Below the pieces are notes generated by a model, which was not told where the DNA came from, did not search any database, and saw only the letters and a program-made list of their open reading frames with translations. Positions 9,511 to 20,172 of a stretch of DNA of 64,000 bases are shown piece by piece; within the stretch, counting starts at the first letter, position 1, and the number at the start of each line of letters is the position of its first letter. Source of the DNA: Hydractinia symbiolongicarpus (taxonomy: Eukaryota; Cnidaria; Hydrozoa; Anthoathecata; Hydractiniidae); the NCBI RefSeq assembly GCF_029227915.1, contig NC_079876.1, positions 2,978,001 to 3,042,000 of the forward strand. Reading direction: 5' to 3'. Made by a program: the position numbers and the translations under genes.

Positions 9511-11345
9511 TTTTTAAAAACTACAAGTCTCATGCGTTTTAGTGGTGAAAAAATAATTTAAAAAACCGTTCGGGAAATGAGTTTACTCCCTGGGTACTTT
9601 CTTTGTATACTTTTTATTATACGGGCCGAGTTCAGGGTTTACGGGAAATGGCGGGTTTTCGTTTGCCGGCGATTAAACTTCTTTTATTCAGCGTCTCATT
9701 AAAAATGAAAACATTTTTAAAAACTACAAGTCTCATGGGCTTTAGTGGTGAAATAATAATTTAAAAAATCGTTCGGGAAGTGAGTTTACACCCTGGGTAC
9801 TTTCTTTGTATACTTTTGACTATACGGGCCGAGTCCGGGATTTACTGGAAATCGCAGGTTTTCGTTTGCCCGCGATTAAACTTCTTTTATTCAGCGTCTC
9901 ATCAAAAATGAAAACATTTTTGAAAACTACAAGTCTCATGCATTTTAGTGGTGAAAAAATAATTTAAAAAATCGTTCGGGAAATGAGTTTACTCCCTGGG
10001 TACTTTCTTTGTATACTTTTGACTATGCGGGCCGAGTCCGGGGTTTACGGGAAATGGCGGGTTTTCGTTTGCCGGCGATTAAACTTCTTTTATTCAGCGT
10101 CTCATCAAAAATAAAAACATTTTTGAAAACTACAAGTCTCAAGCGTTTTAGTGGTGAAAAGATAATTTAAAAAATCGTTTTGGAAATGAGTTTACTCACA
10201 TGGTACTTTCTTTGTATACATTCGACTATACGGGCCAAGCCCGGGATTTACGGGAAATCGCGGGTTTTCGTTTGCCTGCGATTAAACCACTTTCATTAAG
10301 CGTCTCATCAAAAATGAAAACATTTCAGAAAACTACAAGTCTCATGCGTTTTAGTGGTGAAAAAATAATTTAAAAATTCGTTCGGGAAATGAGTTTACTC
10401 ACTGGGTACTTTCCTTGTATACTTTTGACTATACGGGCCAAGTCCGGGATTTACGGGAAATCGCGGGTTTTCGTTTGCCGGCGATCGATTAAACTTCTTT
10501 TATTCAGCGTCTCATCAAAAATGAAAACATTTTTAAAAACTACAAGTCTCATGGGCTTTAGTGGTGAAATAATACTTTAAATAATCGTTTGGGAAATGAG
10601 TTTACTCCCTGGGTACTTTCTTTGTATACTTTTGACTATACGGGCCGAGTCCGGGATTTACGGGAAATGGCAGGTTTTCGTTTGCCGGCGATTAAACTTC
10701 TTTTATTCAGCGTCTCATCAAAAATGAAAACATTTTTGAAAACTACAAGTCTCATGCGTTTTAGTGGTGAAAAAATAATTTATAAAATCGTTCGGGAAAT
10801 GAGTTTACTCCCTGGGTACTTTCTTTGTATACTTTTGACTATACGGGCCGAGTCCGGGATTTACGGGAAATCGCGGGTTTTCGTTTGCCGGCGATCGATT
10901 AAACTTCTTTTATTCAGCGTCTCATCAAAAATGAAAACATTTTCAAAAACTACAAGTCTCATGGGCTTTAGTGGTGAAATAATAATTTAAAAAAATCGTT
11001 TTGGAAGTGAGTTTACACCCTGGGTACTTTCTTTGTACACTTTTGACTATACGGGCCGAGTCCGGGATTTACTGGAAATCGCAGGTTTTCGTTTGCCCGC
11101 GATTAAACTTCTTTTATTCAGCGTCTCATCAAAAATGAAAACATTTTTGAAAACTACAAGTCTCATGCGTTTTAGTGGTGAAAAAATAATTTAAAAAATC
11201 GTTCGGGAAATGAGTTTACTTCCTGGGTACTTTCTTTGTATACTTTTGACTATGCCGGCCGAGTCCGGGGTTTACGGGAAATGGCGGGTTTTCGTTTGCC
11301 GGCGATTAAACTTCTTTTATTCAGCGTCTCATCAAAAATGAAAAC
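9511..11345. repeat. 9-monomer HOR, 1835 bp, copy 2
   Basis: Repeats 7676-9510, with CGATCGAT at 10482 and 10892. One extra A near 10990 makes the local offset 1836 toward the end. A replaced patch at about 10159-10297 is the only stretch with clustered differences. Confidence 0.85.
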
Positions 11346-11805
11346 ATTTTTGAAAACTACAAGTCTCAAGCGTTTTAGTGGTGAAAAGATAATTTAAAAA
11401 ATCGTTTTGGAAATGAGTTTACTCACATGGTACTTTTTTGTATACATTCGACTATACGGGCCAAGCCCGGGATTTACGGGAAATCGCGGGTTTTCGTTTG
11501 CCGGCGATTAAACCACTTTCATTAAGCGTCTCATCAAAAATGAAAACATTTCAGAAAACTACAAGTCTCATGCGTTTTAGTGGTGAAAAAATAATTTAAA
11601 AATTCGTTCGGGAAATGAGTTTACTCACTGGGTACTTTCCTTGTATACTTTTGACTATACGGGCCGAGTCCGGGATTTACGGGAAATCGCGGGTTTTCGT
11701 TTGCCGGCGATCGATTAAACTTCTTTTATTCAGCGTCTCATCAAAAATGAAAACATTTTTAAAAACTACAAGTCTCATGGGCTTTAGTGGTGAAATAATA
11801 TTTTA
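11346..11805. repeat. Satellite between 9-mer and 5-mer HORs
   Basis: Two to three monomers, including a TCAAGCG/TTTTGGAAATGAG/CACATGGTAC class copy and one CGATCGAT monomer (11708). Part of it (about 11680-11805) already matches the end of the first 1027-bp copy. Confidence 0.8.
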
Positions 11806-12832
11806 AATAATCGTTTAGGAAATGAGTTTACTCCCTGGGTACTTTCTTTGTATTCTTTTGACTATACGGGCCGAGTCCGGGATTTACGGGAAATCGCAGG
11901 TTTTCGTTTGCCGGCGATTAAACTTCTTTTATTCAGCGTCTCATCAAAAATGAAAACATTTTTGAAAACTACAAGTCTCATGCGTTTTAGCGGTGAAAAA
12001 ATAATTTATAAAATCGTTCGGGAAATGAGTTTACTCCCTGGGTACTTTCTTTGTATACTTTTGACTATACGGGCCGAGTCCGGGATTTACGGGAAATCGC
12101 GGGTTTTCGTTTGCCGGCGATCGATTAAACTTCTTTTATTCAGCGTCTCATCAAAAATGAAAACATTTTTAAAAACTACAAGTCTCATGGGCTTTAGTGG
12201 TGAAATAATATTTTAAATAATCGTTTTGGAAATGAGTTTACTCCCTGGGTACTTTCTTTGTATACTTTTGACTATGCGGGCCGAGTCCGGGGTTTACGGG
12301 AAATGGCGGGTTTTCGTTTGCAGGCGATTAAACCACTTTCACTAAGCGTCTCATCAAAAATGAAAACATTTCAGAAAACTACAAGTCTCATGCGTTTTAG
12401 TGGTGAAAAAATAATTTAAAAATTCGTTCGGGAAATGAGTTTACTCACTGGGTACTTTCCTTGTATACTTTTGACTATACGGGCCGAGTCCGGGATTTAC
12501 GGGAAATCGCGGGTTTTCGTTTGCCGGAGATCGATTAAACTTCTTTTCTTCAGCGTCTCATCAAAAATGAAAACATTTTTGAAAACTACAAGTCTCATGC
12601 GTTTTAGTGGTGAAAAAGTAATTTATAAATTCGTTCAGAAAATGAGTTTACTCCCTGGGTACTTTCTTTGTATACTTTTGACTATGCGGGCTGAGTCCGG
12701 GATTTACGGGAAATCGCGGGTTTTCGTTTGCCGGCGATCGATTAAACTTCTTTTATTCAGCGTCTCATCAAAAATGAAAACATTTTTAAAAACTACAAGT
12801 CTCATGGGCTTTAGTGGTGAAATAATATTTTA
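11806..12832. repeat. 5-monomer HOR, 1027 bp, copy 1
   Basis: Five monomers, three carrying the extra four bases (12118, about 12528 as AGATCGAT, 12735), giving 1015+12 bp. The TATTCTTTTG and ATCGTTTAGGAAATG variants mark its start and recur 1027 bp later. Because 207 is divisible by three, runs of these monomers keep a forward frame open over about 130 codons; I do not read this as a gene. Confidence 0.87.
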
Positions 12833-13859
12833 AATAATCGTTTAGGAAATGAGTTTACTCCCTGGGTACTTTCTTTGTATTCTTTTGACTATACGGGCCG
12901 AGTCCGGGATTTACGGGAAATCGCAGGTTTTCGTTTGCCGGCGATTAAACTTCTTTTATTCAGCGTCTCATCAAAAATGAAAACATTTTTGAAAACTACA
13001 AGTCTCATGCGTTTTAGCGGTGAAAAAATAATTTATAAAATCGTTCGGGAAATGAGTTTACTCCCTGGGTACTTTCTTTGTATACTTTTGACTATACGGG
13101 CCGAGTCCGGGATTTACGGGAAATCGCGGGTTTTCGTTTGCCGGCGATCGATTAAACTTCTTTTATTCAGCGTCTCATCAAAAATGAAAACATTTTTAAA
13201 AACTACAAGTCTCATGGGCTTTAGTGGTGAAATAATATTTTAAATAATCGTTTTGGAAATGAGTTTACTCCCTGGGTACTTTCTTTGTATACTTTTGACT
13301 ATGCGGGCCGAGTCCGGGGTTTACGGGAAATGGCGGGTTTTCGTTTGCAGGCGATTAAACCACTTTCACTAAGCGTCTCATCAAAAATGAAAACATTTCA
13401 GAAAACTACAAGTCTCATGCGTTTTAGTGGTGAAAAAATAATTTAAAAATTCGTTCGGGAAATGAGTTTACTCACTGGGTACTTTCCTTGTATACTTTTG
13501 ACTATACGGGCCGAGTCCGGGATTTACGGGAAATCGCGGGTTTTCGTTTGCCGGAGATCGATTAAACTTCTTTTCTTCAGCGTCTCATCAAAAATGAAAA
13601 CATTTTTGAAAACTACAAGTCTCATGCGTTTTAGTGGTGAAAAAATAATTTATAAAATCGTTCAGAAAATGAGTTTACTCCCTGGGTACTTTCTTTGTAT
13701 ACTTTTGACTATGCGGGCCGAGTCCGGGATTTACGGGAAATCGCGGGTTTTCGTTTGCCGGCGATCGATTAAACTTCTTTTATTCAGCGTCTCATCAAAA
13801 ATGAAAACATTTTTAAAAACTACAAGTCTCATGGGCTTTAGTGGTGAAATAATATTTTA
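12833..13859. repeat. 5-monomer HOR, 1027 bp, copy 2
   Basis: Near-perfect repeat of 11806-12832, with CGATCGAT or AGATCGAT at 13145, about 13555 and 13762. Few differences are visible, for example AAAGTAATTTATAAATTCG at 12616 versus AAAATAATTTATAAAATCG at 13643. Confidence 0.87.
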
Positions 13860-15885
13860 AATAATCGTTTGGAAAATGAGTTTACTCCCTGGGTACTTTC
13901 TTTGTATACTTTTGACTATACGGGTGGAGTCCGGGATTTACGGGAAATCGCAGGTTTTCGTTTGCCGGCGATTAAACTTCTTTTATTCAGCGTCTCATCA
14001 AAAATGAAAACATTTTTGAAAACTACAAGTCTCATGCGTTTTAGTGGTGAAATAATAATTTATAAAATCGTTCGGGAAATGAGTTTACTCCCTGGGTTCT
14101 TTCTTTGTATACTTTTGACTATACGGGCCGAGTCCGGGATTTACGGGAAGTCGCGGGTTTTCGTTTGCCGGCGATTAAACTTCTTTTATTCAGCGTCTCA
14201 TCAAAAATGAAAATATTTTTAAATACTACAAGTCTCATGGGCTTAAGTGGTGAAATAATAATTTAAAAAATCGTTCCGGAAATGAGTTTACACCCTGGGT
14301 ACTTTCTTTGTATACTTTTGACTATACCGGATGAGTCCGGGATTTACTGGAAATCGCAGGTTTTCGTTTGCCCGCGATTAAACTTCTTTTATTCAGCGTC
14401 TCATCAAAAATGAAAACATTTTTGAAAACTACAAGTCTCATGCGTTTTAGTGGTGAAAAAATAATTTAAAAAATCGTTCGGGAAATGAGTTTACTCCCTG
14501 GGTACTTTCTTTGTATACTTTTGACTATGCGGGCCGAGTCCGGGGGTTACGGGAAATGGCGGGTTTTCGTTTGCCGGGGATTAAACTTCTTTTATTCAGC
14601 GTCTCATCAAAAATGAAAACATTTTTGAAAACTACAAGTCTCAAGCGTTTTAGTGGTGAAAAGATAATTTAAAAAATCGTTTTGGAAATGAGTTTACTCA
14701 CATGGTACTTTCTTTGTATACAGTCGACTATACGGGCCAAGCCTGTGATTTACGGGAAATCGCGGGTTTTCGTTTGAAGGCGAGTAAACCACTTTCATTA
14801 AGTGTCTCATCAAAAATGAAAACATTTCTGAAAACTACAAGTCTCATGCGTTTTAGTTGTGAAAAAATAATTTAAAAATTCGTTCGGGAAATGAGTTTAT
14901 TCACTGGGTACTTTCCTTGTATACTTTTGACTATACGGGCCGAGTCCGATATTTACGGGAAATCGCGGGTTTTCGTTTGCCGGCGATTAAACTTCTTTTA
15001 TTCAGCGTCTCATCAAAAATGAAAACATTTTTAAAAACTACAAGTCTCATGGGCTTTAGTGGTGAAATAATAATTTAAATAATCGTTTGGGAAATGAGTT
15101 TACTCCCTGGGTACTTTCTTTGTACACTTTTGACTATACGGGCCGAGTCCGGGATTTACGGGAAATCGCAGGTTTCGTTTCCCGGCGATTAAACTTCTTT
15201 TATTCAGCGTCTCATCAAAAATGAAAACATTTTTGAAAAATACAAGTCTCATGCGTTTTAGTGGTGAAAAAATAATTTAAAAAATCGTTCTGGAAATGAG
15301 TTTACTCCCTGGGTACTTTCTTTGTATACTTTTGACTATACGGGCCAAGCCGGGATTTACGGGAAATCGCGGGTTTTCGTTTGCCGGCGATTAAACTTCT
15401 TTTATTCAGCGTTTCATCAAAAATGAAAACATTTTTAAAAACTACAAGTCTTATGCATTTTAGTGGTGAAAAAATAATTTAAAAAATCGTTCTGGAAACG
15501 AGTTTACTCACAGGGTACTTTCTTTGTATACATTCGACTATACGGGCCAAGCCCGGGATTTACGTGAAATCGCGGGTTTTCGTTTTCCGGCGATTAAACC
15601 TCTTTCATTAAGCGTCTCATCGAAAATGAAAATATTTTTAAATACTACAAGTCTCATGCGTTTTAGTGGTGAAAAAATAATCTAAAAAATCGTTTGGGAA
15701 ATGAGTTTACTCCCTGGGTACTTTCTTTGTATACTTTTGATTATACGGGCCGAGTCCGGGATTTACGGGAAATCGCAGGTTTTCGTTTGCCGGCGATTAA
15801 ACTTCTTTTATTCAGCGTCTCATCAAAAATGAAAACATTTTTGAAAACTACAAGTCTCATGCGTTGTAGTGGTGAAAAAATAATT
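13860..15885. repeat. Satellite, no clean local HOR
   Basis: Ten monomers of mixed class: CGGGTGGAG (13923), GTCCGATATTT with TTTATTCACTGGG (about 14891-14960), GCAGGTTTCGTTTCCCGG (about 15168), CCAAGCCGGG with one base lost (about 15346) and AAATACTACAAG (about 15640). This order returns at 27.3-28.7 kb, so the stretch is an edge shared with the other end of the 16-27 kb block. Confidence 0.8.
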
Positions 15886-16904
15886 TATAAAATCGTTCGG
15901 GAAATGAGTTTACTCCCTGGGTACTTTCTTTGTATACTTTTGACTATACGGGCCGAGTCCGGGATTTACGGGAAATCGCAGGTTTTCGTTTGCCGGCGAT
16001 TAAACTTCTTTTATTCAGCGTCTCATCAAAAATGAAAACATTTTTGAAAACTACAAGTCTCATGCGTTTTAGTGGTGAAAAAATAATTTATAAAATCGTT
16101 CGGGAAATGAGTTTACTCCCTGGGTACTTTCTTTGTATACTTTTGACTATACGGGCCGAGTCCGGGATTTACGGGAAATCGCGGGTTTTCGTTTGCCGGC
16201 GATCGATTAAACTTCTTTTATTCAGCGTCTCATCAAAAATGAAAACATTTTTAAAAACTACAAGTCTCGTGGGCTTTAGTGGTGAAATAATAATTTAAAA
16301 AATCGTTCGGGAAGTGAGTTTACACCCTGGGTACTTTCTTTGTATACTTTTGACTATACGGGCCGAGTCCGGGATTTACTGGAAATCGCAGGTTTTCGTT
16401 TGCCCGCGATTAAACTTCTTTTATTCAGCGTCTCATCAAAAATGAAAACATTTTTGAAAACTACAAGTCTCATGCGTTTTAGTGGTGAAAAAATAATTTA
16501 AAATATCGTTCGGGAAATGAGTTTACTCCCTGGGTACTTTCTTTGTATACTTTTGACTATGCGGGCCGAGTCCGGGGTTTACGGGAAATGGCGGGTTTTC
16601 GTTTGCCGGCGATTAAACTTCTTTTATTCAGCGTCTCATCAAAAATGAAAACATTTTTGAAAACTACAAGTCTCAAGCGTTTTAGTGGTGAAAAGATAAT
16701 TTAAAAAATCGTTTTGGAAATGAGTTTACTCACATGGTACTTTCTTTGTATACATTCGACTATACGGGCCAAGACCGGGATTTACGGGAAATCGCGGGTT
16801 TTCGTTTGCCGGCGATTAAACCACTTTCATTAAGCGTCTCATCAAAAATGAAAACATTTCAGAAAACTACAAGTCTCATGCGTTTTAGTGGTGAAAAAAT
16901 AATT
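15886..16904. repeat. 5-monomer HOR, 1019 bp, copy 1
   Basis: Five monomers, one with CGATCGAT (16200), matching 16905-17923 at an offset of 1019. It differs in composition from the 1027-bp HOR because only one of its five monomers has the four-base insertion. Confidence 0.83.
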
Positions 16905-17923
16905 TATAAAATCGTTCGGGAAATGAGTTTACTCCCTGGGTACTTTCTTTGTATACTTTTGACTATACGGGCCGAGTCCGGGATTTACGGGAAATCGCAG
17001 GTTTTCGTTTGCCGGCGATTAAACTTCTTTTATTCAGCGTCTCATCAAAAATGAAAACATTTTTGAAAACTACAAGTCTCATGCGTTTTAGTGGTGAAAA
17101 AATAATTTATAAAATCGTTCGGGAAATGAGTTTACTCCCTGGGTACTTTCTTTGTATACTTTTGACTATACGGGCCGAGTCCGGGATTTACGGGAAATCG
17201 CGGGTTTTCGTTTGCCGGCGATCGATTAAACTTCTTTTATTCAGCGTCTCATCAAAAATGAAAACATTTTTAAAAACTACAAGTCTCATGGGCTTTAGTG
17301 GTGAAATAATAATTTAAAAAATCGTTCGGGAAGTGAGTTTACACCCTGGGTACTTTCTTTGTATACTTTTGACTATACGGGCCGAGTCCGGGATTTACTG
17401 GAAATCGCAGGTTTTCGTTTGCCCGCGATTAAACTTCTTTTATTCAGCGTCTCATCAAAAATGAAAACATTTTTGAAAACTACAAGTCTCATGCGTTTTA
17501 GTGGTGAAAAAATAATTTAAAAAATCGTTCGGGAAATGAGTTTACTCCCTGGGTACTTTCTTTGTATACTTTTGAGTATGCGGGCCGAGTCCGGGGTTTA
17601 CGGGAAATGGCGGGTTTTCGTTTGCCGGCGATTAAACTTCTTTTATTCAGCGTCTCATCAAAAATGAAAACATTTTTGAAAACTACAAGTCTCAAGCGTT
17701 TTAGTGGTGAAAAGATAATTTAAAAAATCGTTTTGGAAATGAGTTTACTCACATGGTACTTTCTTTGTATACATTCGACTATACGGGCCAAGCCCGGGAT
17801 TTACGGGAAATCGCGGGTTTTCGTTTGCCGGCGATTAAACCACTTTCATTAAGCGTCTCATCAAAAATGAAAACATTTCAGAAAACTACAAGTTTCATGC
17901 GTTTTAGTGGTGAAAAAATAATT
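16905..17923. repeat. 5-monomer HOR, 1019 bp, copy 2
   Basis: Repeats the previous 1019 bp, with CGATCGAT at 17219. It overlaps the start of the 1221-bp HOR (17109 onward), so the two duplication periods are superimposed. Confidence 0.83.
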
Positions 17924-18329
17924 TAAAAATTCGTTCGGGAAATGAGTTTACTCACTGGGTACTTTCCTTGTATACTTTTGACTATACGGGCCGAGTCCGG
18001 GATTTACGGGAAATCGCGGGTTTTCGTTTGCCAGCGATTAAACTTCTTTTATTCAGCGTCTCATCAAAAATGAAAACATTTTTAAAAACTACAAGTCTCA
18101 TGGGCTTTAGTGGTGAAATAATAATTTAAATAATCGTTTGGGAAATGAGTTTACTCCCTGGGTACTTTCTTTGTATACTTTTGACTGTACGGGCCGAGTC
18201 CGGGATTTACGGGAAATCGCAGGTTTCGTTTCCCGGCAATTAAATTTCTTTTATTCAGCGTCTCATCAAAAATGAAAACATTTTTGAAAACTACAAGTCT
18301 CATGCGTTTTAGTGGTGAAAAAATAATTT
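17109..18329. repeat. 6-monomer HOR, 1221 bp, copy 1
   Basis: Six monomers (1218 plus the CGAT insertion, less one base in GCAGGTTTCG) matching 18330-19550 at an offset of 1221. Markers are GAGTATGCGGG (about 17575), CACATGGTAC, AGTTTCATGCG, GACTGTACGGG and TTTCCCGGCAATTAAATTTC, all in the same order. Confidence 0.85.
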
Positions 18330-19550
18330 ATAAAATCGTTCGGGAAATGAGTTTACTCCCTGGGTACTTTCTTTGTATACTTTTGACTATACGGGCCGAG
18401 TCCGGGATTTACGGGAAATCGCGGTTTTTCGTTTGCCGGCGATCGATTAAACTTCTTTTATTCAGCGTCTCATCAAAAATGAAAACATTTTTAAAAACTA
18501 CAAGTCTCATGGGCTTTAGTGGTGAAATAATAATTTAAAAAATCGTTCGGGAAGTGAGTTTACACCCTGGGTACTTTCTTTGTATACTTTTGACTATACG
18601 GGCCGAGTCCGGGATTTACTGGAAATCGCAGGTTTTCGTTTGCCCGCGATTAAACTTCTTTTATTCAGCGTCTCATCAAAAATGAAAACATTTTTGAAAA
18701 CTACAAGTCTCATGCGTTTTAGTGGTGAAAAAATAATTTAAAAAATCGTTCGGGAAATGAGTTTACTCCCTGGGTACTTTCTTTGTATACCTTTGAGTAT
18801 GCGGGCCGAGTCCGGGGTTTACGGGAAATGGCGGGTTTTCGTTTGCCGGCGATTAAACTTCTTTTATTCAGCGTCTCATCAAAAATGAAAACATTTTTGA
18901 AAACTACAAGTCTCAAGCGTTTTAGTGGTGAAAAGATAATTTAAAAAATCGTTTTGGAAATGAGTTTACTCACATGGTACTTTCTTTGTATACATTCGAC
19001 TATACGGGCCAAGCCCGGGATTTACGGGAAATCGCGGGTTTTCGTTTGCCGGCGATTAAACCACTTTCATTAAGCGTCTCATCAAAAATGAAAACATTTC
19101 AGAAAACTACAAGTTTCATGCGTTTTAGTGGTGAAAAAATAATTTAAAAATTCGTTCGGGAAATGAGTTTACTCACTGGGTACTTTCCTTGTATACTTTT
19201 GACTATACGGGCCGAGTCCGGGATTTACGGGAAATCGCGGGTTTTCGTTTGCCAGCGATTAAACTTCTTTTATTCAGCGTCTCATCAAAAATGAAAACAT
19301 TTTTAAAAACTACAAGTCTCATGGGCTTTAGTGGTGAAATAATAATTTAAATAATCGTTTGGGAAATGAGTTTACTCCCTGGGTACTTTCTTTGTATACT
19401 TTTGACTGTACGGGCCGAGTCCGGGATTTACGGGAAATCGCAGGTTTCGTTTCCCGGCAATTAAATTTCTTTTATTCAGCGTCTCATCAAAAATGAAAAC
19501 ATTTTTGAAAACTACAAGTCTCATGCGTTTTAGTGGTGAAAAAATAATTT
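18330..19550. repeat. 6-monomer HOR, 1221 bp, copy 2
   Basis: Repeat of 17109-18329 with very few differences, such as TACCTTTGAG at 18789 for TACTTTTGAG. The match ends where TTTATAAAATCG in the first copy meets TTTAAAAAATCGTTCTGG here. Confidence 0.85.
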
Positions 19551-19563
19551 AAAAAATCGTTCT

Positions 19564-20172
19564 GGAAATGAGTTTACTCCCTGGGTACTTTCTTTGTATA
19601 CTTTTGACTATACGGGCCGAGTCCGGGATTTACGGGAAATCGCAGGTTTTCGTTTGCCGGCAATTAAACTGCTTTTATTCAGCGTCTCATCAAAAATGAA
19701 AACATTTTTGAAAACTACAAGTCTCATGCGTTTTAGTGGTGAAAAAATAATTTAAAAAATCGTTCGGGAAATGAGTTTACTCCCTGGGTACTTTCTTTGT
19801 ATACTTTTGACTATACGGGCCAAGCCGGGATTCACGGGAAATCGCGGGTTTTCGTTTGCCGGCGATTAAACTTCTTTTATTCAGCGTTTCATCAAAAATG
19901 AAAACATTTTTAAAAACTACAAGTCTTATGCATTTTAGTGGTGAAAAAATAATTTAAAAAAATCGTTCTAGAAACGAGTTTACTCACAGGGTACTTTCTT
20001 TGTATACATTCGACTATACGGGCCAAGCCCGGGATTTACATGAAATCGCGGGTTTTCGTTTTCCGGCGATTAAACCTCTTTCATTAAGCGTCTCATCGAA
20101 AAAGAAAATATTTTTAAATACTACAAGTCTTATGCGTTTTAGTGGTGAAAAAATAATTTAAAAAATCGTTCT
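19564..20172. repeat. 3-monomer HOR, 609 bp, copy 1
   Basis: Three monomers repeated at exactly 609 bp. Markers are CAATTAAACTGC, CCAAGCCGGGATTCACGGG (one base short), TCTTATGCATTTTAG, an extra A in AAAAAAATCGTTCTAG, and TCATCGAAAAAG. The missing and extra bases cancel, so the period stays 3 x 203. Confidence 0.86.

Noticed and set aside
8754-14210. Open reading frames of 113-133 codons on the + strand, repeated many times
   Set aside because: The same peptide recurs at monomer spacing, the frames depend on 203 versus 207-bp length and one linker change, substitutions ignore codon position, and no domain is recognisable. They are satellite by-products.
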